The notes under the pieces were generated by a model. The model did not search any database and was not told the origin of the DNA. It was given only the letters and a program-made list of their open reading frames with translations. A program made the position numbers and the translations under genes. From Candidatus Binatia bacterium (GTDB taxonomy: Bacteria > Desulfobacterota > Binatia > HRBIN30), in NCBI GenBank assembly GCA_023150935.1, contig JAKLJW010000006.1:1-64000 (forward strand): 64,000 bases of DNA, read 5' to 3'. Positions 43,304-52,331 of the stretch are shown piece by piece (within the stretch, counting starts at the first letter, position 1; each line of letters opens with the position of its first letter).

Positions 43304-44780
43304 CCTCGTCGCGGTTATCGCCATCGGACCTCTGGTGGCGGCGCTCGCCCTGGGCGTATGTTCGCCCGCGTGGCGCCGCCCGCTGGCGTGCCTGGCCGTC
43401 GCGTTTCTGATTGCCGCCGAGCTGCGCCTCGGGGCGGCGGTCGCAGGGGGGGCCGTGTACGTCCATCATGTCGGGGCATGGGTGCCGCCGTTCGGTATCG
43501 TTCTGGTGGCCGACCGCCTGGCGGTCATCATGCTGCTGCTGGCGTCCGTTACCGGGTTCGCCGTGCTGCTCTATGACGCGGCCGCCCCCGATCCCCGTCT
43601 GGACGATACGCCATTCTTCGTTCTCTTCCTGGGCTTGCTGTTCGGCCTTAATGGGGCATTCCTCACCGGCGACCTCTTCAATCTGTTCGTTGCCTTCGAG
43701 GTCTTGCTCATCGCTTCGTACGGGCTCCTGGCCCTCGCAGCGGACGGGCGCCAACTGCTCGCGGGGGTGCAGTTCACGGTGCTGAATCTGGTTGCCTCGG
43801 CGCTATTTCTCGTCGGTGTGGGGATCGTTTATGGACTGACCGGCACGCTCAACTTCGCGGACCTCGCCGTCAAGGTGCCGGCGGTGGCGGCCGCCGACGC
43901 CGCGCTCCTTCAGGTCGGTGTCCTCGTGCTCCTGATCGTATTCGCCGCCAAGGCCGCCTTGCTGCCTCTGGCGTTCTGGCTCCCGGACGCGTACCCGGCC
44001 CCACCGGTGCCGATCTCGGCGATGTTCGGCGGGATAGCGACCAAGGTCGGCGTCTACGCGTTGCTGCGGGTGTTCACGACGGCGTTCGCCGAGGTACGCC
44101 ATCCGGCGGCCGACATTCTACTCGCCCTCGCCGTCGTATCCATGCTGATCGGCGTCCTCGGGGCCGTGGCGCAGACGGAGATTCGTCGCCTGCTTTCGTT
44201 CCATATCGTCAGTCAGATCGGCTACCTTGCATTCGGGGTGGCACTGTTCACCGTCACCGGGGTCGCCGCCGCGCTGGTTTATCTCGTGCACTATACGATC
44301 GTGAAGTGCGCCCTGTTCCTGCTCGGCGGCCTCGCCGAGTCGGCCGGGGGCAGCCGCGACCTGCGCCACCTGAGCGGCCTCGCGCACAGATCGCCGGTGC
44401 TGGCGGGGCTGTTCTTCGTCGCCGGTCTGTCGCTGGCCGGAGTGCCGCCCACCAGCGGCTTCGTCAGCAAGCTGGTGCTGGCGAGCGCCGGCCTCGAGGC
44501 CCGGCACTACTTCGCCGTGACGGTTGCCTTCGGCGCCGGCATCCTGACGCTCTTTTCGATGATGAAGATCTGGACGATGGCCTTCTGGGGCGTGCCGGAC
44601 GCCGCATCGGCGGCGGTGCCGCGGCCACTGCAACTCGGCGCGGCGGCGTTGCTGGTCTCCTTCTCGGTCACTCTCGCATTGGCCGCCGAACCGCTTTACG
44701 CCTGGGCGCTGGCCACTGCCCACCAGGTCATGGACGTTTCGGCCTATGTCGCCGCGGTGCTGCCGCCGGTAACGTCATGA
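43296..44780 (+). CDS. mrpD: Mrp antiporter subunit D
   Basis: 494-residue NuoM/N-like proton-conducting subunit with about 14 helices. The conserved Glu is in NLFVAFEVLLIASYGLL and the conserved Lys is in FAAKAALLPLAFWLPDAYP. SFHIVSQIGYLAFGVALF and VPPTSGFVSKLVLA follow. ATG 43296 overlaps mrpC; the stop overlaps mrpE (ATGA). Together with MrpA it is thought to carry the proton path. Confidence 0.96.
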   Translation: MSDLVAVIAIGPLVAALALGVCSPAWRRPLACLAVAFLIAAELRLGAAVAGGAVYVHHVGAWVPPFGIVLVADRLAVIMLLLASVTGFAVLLYDAAAPDPRLDDTPFFVLFLGLLFGLNGAFLTGDLFNLFVAFEVLLIASYGLLALAADGRQLLAGVQFTVLNLVASALFLVGVGIVYGLTGTLNFADLAVKVPAVAAADAALLQVGVLVLLIVFAAKAALLPLAFWLPDAYPAPPVPISAMFGGIATKVGVYALLRVFTTAFAEVRHPAADILLALAVVSMLIGVLGAVAQTEIRRLLSFHIVSQIGYLAFGVALFTVTGVAAALVYLVHYTIVKCALFLLGGLAESAGGSRDLRHLSGLAHRSPVLAGLFFVAGLSLAGVPPTSGFVSKLVLASAGLEARHYFAVTVAFGAGILTLFSMMKIWTMAFWGVPDAASAAVPRPLQLGAAALLVSFSVTLALAAEPLYAWALATAHQVMDVSAYVAAVLPPVTS

Positions 44781-45295
44781 ATCCCCGCCTGCGCGCTTCC
44801 GTGGATCAGGGTCTTTACGCCGCGGTACTCGCCGCCGCCTGGATCGCCCTGCAACAGCGCCTCACGATCGGCGACGCCGCGATCGGACTGGCACTGGGAC
44901 TGGGGCTCGTGCGGGCCACCCGGCATTTCGCGGCCGGACGCATATGGGTGCGCCGGCCCGTGGTCGCCTTTCGTCTGGTGGTGGACTTCCTGCGGGAACT
45001 CACCGTGTCGACACTGCAGGTCGCCGCCACCGTGATGAGTCCGCGACTGCGGATTCGTCCGGCTTTCATCGTCGTGCCCCTCGCGCTCGCCGACGATTTC
45101 GCCATCACGATTCTGGCCAACATGATCACCCTGACCCCGGGAACTCTCACGCTCGACATCGCCCCGGATCGCTCCGCTCTCTATGTTCACTGCCTGTCGG
45201 TGGACGACGTCGAAGAGGTCCGGGCTCGGATTCGACGGTTGTTCGAACGGCCCATCGAGGAGGGCGTAACGTGCTCGATCTCGCCATTGACGTGA
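44777..45295 (+). CDS. mrpE: Mrp antiporter subunit E
   Basis: 172-residue MrpE/MnhE subunit. Two N-terminal helices precede VVAFRLVVDFLRELTVSTLQ, and the conserved LANMITLTPGTLTLDI leads to a small cytoplasmic domain (YVHCLSVDDVEEVRARIRR). ATG 44777 overlaps the mrpD stop by four bases. The last 25 bases overlap mrpF. Confidence 0.95.
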   Translation: MNPRLRASVDQGLYAAVLAAAWIALQQRLTIGDAAIGLALGLGLVRATRHFAAGRIWVRRPVVAFRLVVDFLRELTVSTLQVAATVMSPRLRIRPAFIVVPLALADDFAITILANMITLTPGTLTLDIAPDRSALYVHCLSVDDVEEVRARIRRLFERPIEEGVTCSISPLT

Positions 45296-45540
45296 GCCTG
45301 GTGGGCCTGGCGTTGTCGCTCGCGCTCTGCGCGATCCGTCTCGTTCGCGGCCCGCACGCGGTCGATCGCGTGCTGGCGCTCGACACCATGACCGTCAATG
45401 TCGTCGCGTTGCTCCTGGTGCTGTCGGTGGCGTGGCGAACGGAGGTCTTCCTCGAAAGTATCCTGGCCCTGGCTGTACTGGCGTTCGTCAGCACCGTGGC
45501 CATCGCCAAGTATCTGATGCGCGGCCGCGTAATCGAATGA
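45271..45540 (+). CDS. mrpF: Mrp antiporter subunit F
   Basis: 89-residue three-helix subunit with the motif RLVRGPHAVDRVLALDTMTV near residue 25 and VFLESILALAVLAFVSTVA. It starts at GTG 45271 inside mrpE, preceded by GAGGAGGG. The stop lies three bases before mrpG. Confidence 0.94.
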   Translation: MLDLAIDVSLVGLALSLALCAIRLVRGPHAVDRVLALDTMTVNVVALLLVLSVAWRTEVFLESILALAVLAFVSTVAIAKYLMRGRVIE

Positions 45541-45543
45541 CGT

Positions 45544-45876
45544 ATGGAGACCGCCGCCGCCATCTTGCTGCTGCTGGGCACCGGGTTCACCCTGATCGCC
45601 TCCGTCGGTCTGGTCAGGCTTCCGGATTTCTACACCCGGATGCACGCGCCCACGAAGGCCGGAACCGTCGGCGTGAGCAGCATCGCGGCGGCGGCGGCCA
45701 TGGCCTTGCCGGGCGATCCGATCGAGATCGCCCTCAAGGCCGCCCTGATCATCGCTCTGCTGTTCGTCACCGCCCCGATCGGAGCGCACATGCTGGCGCG
45801 GGCCGCGCGCTCCGCTCGGGTACCGGCCACCGAGGCAACGCACGTCGACGAACTGCCGCCCGCCGGGCCCCTCTGA
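45544..45876 (+). CDS. mrpG: Mrp antiporter subunit G
   Basis: 110-residue last subunit of the Mrp complex. Diagnostic sequence is VGLVRLPDFYTRMHAPTKAG, followed by a small-residue helix and ALLFVTAPIGAHMLARAA. The operon ends here; the next gene is separated by 59 bases and belongs to S-adenosylhomocysteine metabolism. Confidence 0.95.
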   Translation: METAAAILLLLGTGFTLIASVGLVRLPDFYTRMHAPTKAGTVGVSSIAAAAAMALPGDPIEIALKAALIIALLFVTAPIGAHMLARAARSARVPATEATHVDELPPAGPL

Positions 45877-45883
45877 TCGGCGG

Positions 45884-45931
45884 TTGACTTACCTTTGCAT
45901 TCGGACTACCGCTCAATCCGGATACACGGAT
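45884..45931 (+). promoter_or_regulatory. Possible promoter and operator before the ArsR-methyltransferase gene
   Basis: TTGACT (45884-45889) is a good -35, but the box 17 bases on (TACCGC) is poor. An inverted repeat ATCCG-6-CGGAT (45916-45931) lies immediately before the start and could be an operator for the ArsR-type protein. Confidence 0.3.
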
Positions 45932-45935
45932 CGAT

Positions 45936-46931
45936 ATGGCGACCCCATCGATGCTGGAGTGGATGAACGCGCTCGGCGACGCGACCCGCGCGCGGCTGGT
46001 GCGAGCCGTGGAGCACGCCGAACTGAGCGTCGCCGACCTGTGCGCGATCCTGCAGCTGCCGCAGTCGACGGTCAGCCGTCACCTGAAGGTCCTGCGCGAC
46101 GCCGGTTGGGTCGCATCGCGAACCGAAGGCACCAACCATTTCTACCGTCTGGCCGCGGCCGACCTGGAGCTGCCGGCGCGCCGGCTCTGGGCTCTACTGC
46201 GCGAACAACTCGCGGGCCGCCGTGACGTGGAGAACGACGACCGGCGGCTGGCCGCGATTTTGGCGGCCCGGCAGACGCGTTCGCAGGCGTTCTTCAGCTC
46301 GGCGGCGGGACAGTGGGATCGCCTGCGGCGCGAGCTTTTCGGCGATCGCTTTGATCTCGTCGCGCTGGGGGCCCTGCTCGACGAGGCCTGGATCGTCGGC
46401 GATCTCGGCTGCGGCACCGGTCAGCTCAGCGAGGTGCTGGCGCCGTTCGTTCGCCGCGTCGTCGCCGTCGACGGTTCCCGTGCGATGCTGACGGCGGCGC
46501 GGCGCCGTCTGAACGGCACGGGCAACGTCGAATTGCGGCACGGGCGTCTGCAGGCGCTACCCATCGACGACGCGGCGCTCGACGCGGCATTGAGCTGCCT
46601 CGTACTGCACCATGTCCCCGACCCGGCGGCGGCGCTGCGCGAGGCGGCGCGGGTTCTGCGCCCGGGCGGGCGCCTGTTGATCGTCGATATGCTGCGCCAC
46701 GACCGCCGCGAGTACCGGCAACAGATGGGCCACGAGTGGCTCGGCTTCGAACCGACGGAGTTGAGCGGGTGGCTCGCCGAGACCGGCTTCGATCGTGTTC
46801 GCGTGCAGTCCCTGCCACCCGCTCCGCAGGTGAAGGGTCCGGCACTATTTGCCGCGTCGGCGAGGCGCACCGCGTCGCCGGCCGGCACCAACAAGCGCAA
46901 CGCCATCAAACCCAACAGGAGGAACGCATGA
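45936..46931 (+). CDS. ArsR-family regulator fused to a SAM-dependent methyltransferase
   Basis: 331 residues in two domains. Residues 1-100 are an ArsR winged helix ([20 protein letters not shown]), with no metal-binding Cys pair in the recognition region. From about 140 comes a class I methyltransferase with [18 protein letters not shown] (SAM loop), [15 protein letters not shown] and [20 protein letters not shown]. Its stop overlaps the ahcY start (ATGA, 46928-46931). The arrangement recalls SahR-type ArsR regulators of the methionine cycle, so sensing SAM/SAH through the methyltransferase domain is inferred. A true methyltransferase whose product inhibitor is removed by AhcY is the alternative. 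Confidence 0.9.
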   Translation: MATPSMLEWMNALGDATRARLVRAVEHAELSVADLCAILQLPQSTVSRHLKVLRDAGWVASRTEGTNHFYRLAAADLELPARRLWALLREQLAGRRDVENDDRRLAAILAARQTRSQAFFSSAAGQWDRLRRELFGDRFDLVALGALLDEAWIVGDLGCGTGQLSEVLAPFVRRVVAVDGSRAMLTAARRRLNGTGNVELRHGRLQALPIDDAALDAALSCLVLHHVPDPAAALREAARVLRPGGRLLIVDMLRHDRREYRQQMGHEWLGFEPTELSGWLAETGFDRVRVQSLPPAPQVKGPALFAASARRTASPAGTNKRNAIKPNRRNA

Positions 46932-48415
46932 GCAAGACCGCGGAGTTGAAGAAGGCAGCGCCACACCTGACTGCCGATCGGCCGCCGTTCAAGGTGAAGG
47001 ATCTGTCGCTGGCGGCGCTCGGCCGCGCCGAGATCCGGCTCGCCGAGCAGGAAATGCCCGGCCTCATGGCCTTGCGGCAGAAGCACGCCGCCGCACAGCC
47101 TCTCCAGGGGGCGAAGATCATGGGCTCGCTGCACATGACGGTGCAGACCGCCGTCCTGATCGAGACGCTGACGGACCTCGGCGCCGATGTGCGCTGGGTG
47201 TCGTGCAACATCTTCAGCACCCAGGACCACGCCGCGGCGGCGGCCGTCGTCGGCCGCACTGGCACCGTCCACGACCCGCGCGGCGCCGCCGTGTTCGCCT
47301 GGAAAGGCGAGTCACTCGAAGACTACTGGTGGTGTACGAACGAGGCACTGGTGTGGCCGGACGGTTCGGGGCCGGACCTCATCGTCGACGATGGCGGTGA
47401 CGCCACGCTGCTCGTCCACAAGGGACTCGAGTTCGAACGGTCCGGCGCGGTACCGGGCTTCGACGCAAACAGCGAACCCGAGGAGTGGGGCATCATCCTC
47501 GATCTGCTGCGCCGCCTGCAGAAGAACGCGCCGGGGCAGTGGGAACGCATCAGCACCCGCATCCGCGGCGTGAGCGAGGAAACGACCACCGGCGTGCACC
47601 GTCTCTACGAGATGGCGAAAAAGGGCACGCTCCTTTTCCCCGCCATCAACGTCAACGACTCGGTAACGAAGAGCAAGTTCGACAACATTTACGGCTGCCG
47701 GCATTCGCTGATCGATGGTCTCAATCGCGCCACCGACGTGATGCTGGGGGGTAAGATTGCCGTAGTCTGCGGTTTCGGCGAAGTGGGCAAGGGCTGCGCC
47801 GAGTCGCTGCGCGGCCAGGGCTGCCGGGTGATCGTTACCGAGATCGACCCGATCTGCGCACTGCAAGCGGCGATGCAGGGCTACGAGGTGGCAACGGTCG
47901 AGGACTACGTGCGCACGGCCGACATCTTCGTCACCGCGACCGGCAACTTCGGCATTATCACCGCGGCACACATGGCGCAGATGAAGGACAAGGCGATCGT
48001 CGGCAACATCGGCCACTTCGACAACGAAATCGACATGGCCGGCCTCGCCAGGCTCCCCGGAATCGAGAAGATCAACATCAAGCCGCAGTATGACGAGTGG
48101 GTCTTCCCCGACGGCCACTCCGTGCTCGTCCTCGCCGAAGGGCGCCTGCTGAATCTCGGCTGTGCCACCGGCCATCCGTCGTTCGTCATGAGCGCGTCGT
48201 TCACCAACCAGGTCCTGGCGCAACTCGAACTGTGGCAGCACAACGCGGAGTACGAGCGCAAGGTCTATATGCTACCGAAGCAACTCGACGAAGAGGTGGC
48301 CCGGCTGCATCTCGGCAAGCTCGGCGTCAAGCTTACCCGTCTGACGCCGCAGCAGGCGGAGTACATCGGCGTCGCGGCCGACGGCCCATACAAGCCGGAC
48401 CATTATCGGTACTGA
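46928..48415 (+). CDS. ahcY: Adenosylhomocysteinase
   Basis: 495-residue NAD-dependent enzyme splitting S-adenosylhomocysteine into adenosine and homocysteine. Visible are [32 protein letters not shown], the NAD loop [20 protein letters not shown] and the C-terminal [20 protein letters not shown], ending with the conserved KPDHYRY. It includes the insertion typical of the long bacterial form (about residues 160-200). AGGAGG precedes the ATG within the end of the previous gene, so the two are coupled. Confidence 0.97.
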   Translation: MSKTAELKKAAPHLTADRPPFKVKDLSLAALGRAEIRLAEQEMPGLMALRQKHAAAQPLQGAKIMGSLHMTVQTAVLIETLTDLGADVRWVSCNIFSTQDHAAAAAVVGRTGTVHDPRGAAVFAWKGESLEDYWWCTNEALVWPDGSGPDLIVDDGGDATLLVHKGLEFERSGAVPGFDANSEPEEWGIILDLLRRLQKNAPGQWERISTRIRGVSEETTTGVHRLYEMAKKGTLLFPAINVNDSVTKSKFDNIYGCRHSLIDGLNRATDVMLGGKIAVVCGFGEVGKGCAESLRGQGCRVIVTEIDPICALQAAMQGYEVATVEDYVRTADIFVTATGNFGIITAAHMAQMKDKAIVGNIGHFDNEIDMAGLARLPGIEKINIKPQYDEWVFPDGHSVLVLAEGRLLNLGCATGHPSFVMSASFTNQVLAQLELWQHNAEYERKVYMLPKQLDEEVARLHLGKLGVKLTRLTPQQAEYIGVAADGPYKPDHYRY

Positions 48416-48496
48416 ACGGGGGCATCGCCGCCCCCTCGGCGGCCGGAACGGGACGCCGGAGGGGCGAGCCCGCCGTTCTCGCGTCGGTCGCGCTGC

Positions 48497-48516
48497 CGCG
48501 CCGCCGTAGCGGCGCG
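48497..48516. terminator. Perfect 8-bp hairpin between convergent genes
   Basis: CGCGCCGC, loop CGTA, GCGGCGCG, lying 80 bases after ahcY and 17 before the end of the opposing HEAT gene. There is no clear T-run; a bidirectional terminator is inferred from placement. Confidence 0.45.
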
Positions 48517-48533
48517 TTCGCTTCGGAAGTGCC

Positions 48534-50150
48534 TCAGCCCAGCAGCCGGAGTTTGTTCCTGGCGGCCTTGCCGACCTTGGTGCGGCCGAGCTTGCCGGCG
48601 AGGTATTGGAGCACCTCGCCGGCCACGGCGCGCTCGGCCGGCGTCCCCTCGGCAAGGTTGAAGCCGACATAGAACAGTTCCTCCGGTGCCAGCGCGCGCT
48701 CTTTCCGCAGGCGCTCGCCGACCGGCATGGCGCCACCGGCCAACTCGCGCAGCCGATCGAGGGCGGGGTCGTGCCGGCGCACGGCACCGCCCGCCACCCG
48801 CTTGTGCGCCTTGAGTTCGCACAGCGCCAGCGCGTACTTCGCCTCGTCACCGAACGCCGGCGTGTCGCGCAGCAGCCCCAGCCAGCGCGCCGCCACTGCG
48901 TATTCCTTCTTTTTGCGCCGCTGTTCCGCCGCGGCGCGAATGCGTTCCAGAATCCCGTCGCCGTCCAGCTGGCGCAGGACGTGAAGGAAGGCGCTGTACA
49001 GGCGGTCTTCCCGCTCGTCAACGGCGGCCGCGAACCGCCGCCACAACTCGTCGCGCACGTCCTTGCGCCAGGCGCGATCGTGCGCAAGGGCGATCTCGGC
49101 AAGCGTCCACGCCCGGCGTTCGTCGTCGCAGGCGAGCAACTCCTTCATCACCGCCGCGCGCGCCGCCGGGGTCCTCTTCAACGTCGAGGCCGCCTCGCTG
49201 CGCCGGGCGTAGCTGGCGTCGCCCAGATATCCGATGAGCTGCTTGACCACGGCCCCGGAATCGAAGGTTCCAAGGCTGTGCACGGCGAAGCGCTTGACCA
49301 CCGGCTGGGGACTCTCGGCGAGGCGCTGCAGCCGTTCGAGGTGTTTGCGCTCGAACGACTGACCCTCGAGTAGCGACACGGCCGGCCTGAGAATGCCGGC
49401 CTCGTCGTCTTCGTCGAGCAGGGCCAGCAGCGCCTCGACCTCTGCCGCCGGCAGGCTCTCGCCGCGCAGGCACTGGAGCAGAGCGCCAAGGGCATGGGTG
49501 CGCACCGCGTGCGGGTGGTCCTTGGCCAGCAGCGGGAACAGGCGCTTGCGGCAGCGCGGTTCACCCAGAGCGCCAAACAGCTTGAGGGCGGAAACCAGGG
49601 CAACGCGGTCCTCGTGCACGTCCTCGGCAAAGCGCTCGACGCGGGAGTAGAACCCCTTGCGGTCGGCTTCGGACAGGTCGCGCACGGCGGCCTCGAGCAG
49701 CTCGCCGACGAGGCGGTTGAGGTCGTAATCGCCGCCCGCCATGAGCTGGAAGAGGAGATCGAAGGCAGCCGTCGAGCGCACCCGCCCGCAGAGATCGGCG
49801 ATGGCGTTCAAGCGCCGCCGCGGGGCGTCCTTGAGCAGTTTACGCGCGGCGCTGACCGTCGCAGCGCCGTAGGCCGACAGGATCTCCGTGGCGCGCCGGC
49901 GCACCGCATCGTCGTCGCTGTCGAGCAGGCCGAGCAGATCGTCGAGCGCGGTCTTCGGCCGGACCCGCGCGAGGAAGTTCAGCGCGAAATCGCGTACGAC
50001 AACATTGGGCCCGCGCAAGGCCCCGCGCACCGCCGCCACGACGGGATCGTCGCCGCAGCCAAGCTGCGCCAGCACCAGCAACGCCGCGCAGCGCAACTCC
50101 ACGTCCGGCGCACCGACGAGCCCCGCCACCGCCTTCAGCGTCTTGTCCAT
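48534..50150 (-). CDS. HEAT-repeat protein of unknown function
   Basis: 538 residues made largely of alpha-helical HEAT/PBS-lyase-type repeats. Clear units include DVELRCAALLVLAQLGCGDD, PNVVVRDFALNFLARV, DDAVRRRATEILSAYGA and VVKRFAVHSLGTFDSGA. The last 150 residues are less regular and Lys/Arg-rich. No signal peptide or catalytic motif is seen, so a cytoplasmic scaffold is likely. It stands alone, converging with ahcY and 63 bases from ctaA on the same strand. No specific partner can be named. Confidence 0.85.
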   Translation of the reverse strand: MDKTLKAVAGLVGAPDVELRCAALLVLAQLGCGDDPVVAAVRGALRGPNVVVRDFALNFLARVRPKTALDDLLGLLDSDDDAVRRRATEILSAYGAATVSAARKLLKDAPRRRLNAIADLCGRVRSTAAFDLLFQLMAGGDYDLNRLVGELLEAAVRDLSEADRKGFYSRVERFAEDVHEDRVALVSALKLFGALGEPRCRKRLFPLLAKDHPHAVRTHALGALLQCLRGESLPAAEVEALLALLDEDDEAGILRPAVSLLEGQSFERKHLERLQRLAESPQPVVKRFAVHSLGTFDSGAVVKQLIGYLGDASYARRSEAASTLKRTPAARAAVMKELLACDDERRAWTLAEIALAHDRAWRKDVRDELWRRFAAAVDEREDRLYSAFLHVLRQLDGDGILERIRAAAEQRRKKKEYAVAARWLGLLRDTPAFGDEAKYALALCELKAHKRVAGGAVRRHDPALDRLRELAGGAMPVGERLRKERALAPEELFYVGFNLAEGTPAERAVAGEVLQYLAGKLGRTKVGKAARNKLRLLG

Positions 50151-50213
50151 GCCGGCCTTCTACCAAGCGCGGCCCGCCGGGGGAAAGCGCGCGCGGCACC
50201 TTGCGACGACCCG

Positions 50214-51239
50214 TCAAGCGCCGACGCGCAGCTCGTGATTCACCCACAGAACGGCGCCAAGCAGCAGCATCGCGCCGGCCTGGTGCGCGGCGGCCCAGGC
50301 GACCGGGACCATCTGCAGCAACGTCGCAATGCCGAGGGTCGCCTGCACGGCGATCATGGCGAGCATCAGGTCGGCCGCCAGTCGGGACCGCGGCAGCTTC
50401 ACCGCCCCCCGCACCCGCCACCACAACCACGGCCCCAGCCCGCTCAGGAACCCGGCGAATAAACGATGATCGAACTGCACCGTCGTGATGTTGTTGAAGA
50501 AGTTCATCCACCACGGCGTGAGCTCCCACATCCCCGGCGGCACGAGGTAACCGTTCATGAGCGGAAATGTGTTGTATGCGTACCCCGCCCGCAGACCCGC
50601 CACCAGGCCGCCGGTCAAGACCATCAGGTACACGACTCCCACCACCCCGGCCGCCAACCGCCGCACCCCGACCGGCGCCGACGGGGTCGCCGTCCGCGCC
50701 CGCAGAAGATCGAGTGCCGTCCACAACATGAGAGCGAAGATCAGAAATGCCAGTCCAAGGTGCGCGGTCAGTCGATACGGACTGACCCAGGGGTCGTCCA
50801 CCAGACCGCTGCGCACCATGTACCAGCCGAGCAGCCCCTGCAGCGCCCCGAGCCCAAGAAAGGCGAACAGCCGCGGCACGAGGACACGGTCGACGCGGCG
50901 CCGCACCACAAACCAGACCAAAGGCAAGAGGAAGACTACGCCGATGCTGCGGCCGAGGAGACGATGCCCCCACTCCCACCAGAAGATGAACTTGAATTCG
51001 CCCAGCGTCATGCCCTCGTTCACCTTGCGGTATTCCGGGGACTCGCGGTACTTCGCAAACGCCTCCAGCCAATCGCCTTCGGACAACGGCGGGATCGTCC
51101 CCATCACGGGCTGCCACTCGACGATGGACAATCCCGAACGGGTCAGCCGCGTCACGCCGCCGACCACGGTGGTGGCGAACACCATGAAGCAGCAGGCCAG
51201 CAGCCAGTACGCGATCGGGCGTGACGAACCGTTGCTCAT
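50214..51239 (-). CDS. ctaA: Heme A synthase (COX15/CtaA type 2)
   Basis: 341-residue eight-helix membrane enzyme that oxidises heme O to heme A for aa3-type oxidases. The heme-ligand His positions lie in FIFWWEWGHRLLGRSIG, YRLTAHLGLAFL, TVQFDHRLFAG and WAAAHQAGAM. The N-terminal VGGVTRLTRSGLSIVEWQPV is the hallmark of the longer alphaproteobacterial/mitochondrial type. ATG 51239 begins MSNGSSRP. No oxidase genes are adjacent. The gene implies an aerobic aa3 terminal oxidase elsewhere. Confidence 0.95.
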   Translation of the reverse strand: MSNGSSRPIAYWLLACCFMVFATTVVGGVTRLTRSGLSIVEWQPVMGTIPPLSEGDWLEAFAKYRESPEYRKVNEGMTLGEFKFIFWWEWGHRLLGRSIGVVFLLPLVWFVVRRRVDRVLVPRLFAFLGLGALQGLLGWYMVRSGLVDDPWVSPYRLTAHLGLAFLIFALMLWTALDLLRARTATPSAPVGVRRLAAGVVGVVYLMVLTGGLVAGLRAGYAYNTFPLMNGYLVPPGMWELTPWWMNFFNNITTVQFDHRLFAGFLSGLGPWLWWRVRGAVKLPRSRLAADLMLAMIAVQATLGIATLLQMVPVAWAAAHQAGAMLLLGAVLWVNHELRVGA

Positions 51240-51407
51240 ACGCTCTTCATTGTCTCAGTTGGCGCACACGATTCCAGGCGTCGACGGCCACAAGTCCCCC
51301 ACCCCGCGTCGTGAGGAGGATGCGCAGAGGCGCGCTCTCGATTCTGCCGACGCGCCGCCCCGTGCTGCTGCCCGCGGCGCGGCCAGGGATCGGGTCGCCG
51401 GGCACGT

Positions 51408-51938
51408 TCAGCGCGTCTTACGGATCTTCGCCGCCGGGGCGGCGGTTCCGGCAGGCCTGGCGCGCGGGGCGGCCGCCACCGCCGGATTTACGCTCGCGCT
51501 CGGCGCCATCGCCGCGCCGGGGTACAGCTTGACGAGGGTCAGCACGTTGCGGCCGCCGCTGCTGTGGTATCGCACCCGATCGCTGAAGGCGTGCATGATG
51601 TAGAGTCCACGGCCGCCTTCCTGCAGGCCGGCGCGGTCGTCGCAGTCGACGGGAGGAAGGCGGACCGCCAACTTTTCCAACGCCCGGCCGGTGTCGCACA
51701 CCTCGAACGTAACGGCCTCGGCACCGACCGTGACCACCACCTCCACCCGGTGCCCGGCCTCGCTGCCGTAGGCGTGCTTGATGACATTGTTTACCGCCTC
51801 GACCACCGACACCTCCGCCTCGTAAGCCGCTTGCTCGCTAAGGGGAATCGAAGCGCAAATCTTATTGACCGCCAAACCGACGAGGAAGACGTTCTCGATC
51901 CGACTGTCGATGGCGAGGGTTATCGCGCCGGCGCGCAT
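51408..51938 (-). CDS. RsbW-like anti-sigma factor serine kinase
   Basis: 176-residue HATPase_c protein. The N-box is EVSVVEAVNNVIKHAYG (about residues 40-55), the G1 box VCDTGRALEKL and the G2 box EGGRGLYIMHAFSDRV. A Pro-Ala-rich C-terminal tail (about 40 residues) is unusual for RsbW. By family knowledge it binds a sigma factor or another target and phosphorylates a STAS antagonist. The STAS gene lies 24 bases upstream and a PP2C phosphatase before that, giving a complete partner-switching set. The sigma factor is not in the window. Confidence 0.92.
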   Translation of the reverse strand: MRAGAITLAIDSRIENVFLVGLAVNKICASIPLSEQAAYEAEVSVVEAVNNVIKHAYGSEAGHRVEVVVTVGAEAVTFEVCDTGRALEKLAVRLPPVDCDDRAGLQEGGRGLYIMHAFSDRVRYHSSGGRNVLTLVKLYPGAAMAPSASVNPAVAAAPRARPAGTAAPAAKIRKTR

Positions 51939-51962
51939 TGAGAGTATCCTTTCCGATCTTCC

Positions 51963-52301
51963 CTACCTGGCAAGAGCCGCGACCGCGTCGCCAACGTCCG
52001 TAAACATCTGGAACACCTTGTCGAGCCGGGTCAGCTTGAACATGCTCCTCACGGTGTCCCGCGCCCCGCAGATCACGAGATCTCCCTGCCCGGCGAGCTG
52101 CTTGAGGACGGCGACGATCACGCCGAGGCCGCTGCTGTCGATGAACTCGATTTCGCGAATGTCGAGCACAATGCGAGAATGGCCCTCGTCGATTAGAGCG
52201 ACCATCTTATCCTTGAAAGGCGACGCCGACCGCGCGTCGAGGCGCTTCTCGAGCAACGTCACGACGAGAACATTGCCTTCGCTCCGGTGTTCCAACTCCA
52301 T
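51963..52301 (-). CDS. STAS-domain anti-sigma factor antagonist
   Basis: 112-residue RsbV/SpoIIAA-like protein. The phosphorylation site is in IREIEFIDSSGLGVIVAVL, and the usual strand-helix order is complete. ATG 52301 has GAGGAG upstream. When dephosphorylated it should bind the RsbW-like kinase encoded next and free that kinase's target. The PP2C phosphatase upstream, 30 bases away, is the expected activator. Confidence 0.93.
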   Translation of the reverse strand: MELEHRSEGNVLVVTLLEKRLDARSASPFKDKMVALIDEGHSRIVLDIREIEFIDSSGLGVIVAVLKQLAGQGDLVICGARDTVRSMFKLTRLDKVFQMFTDVGDAVAALAR

Positions 52302-52331
52302 AAGACTCTCCTCGCGCGGTCAGGCGGTCTC

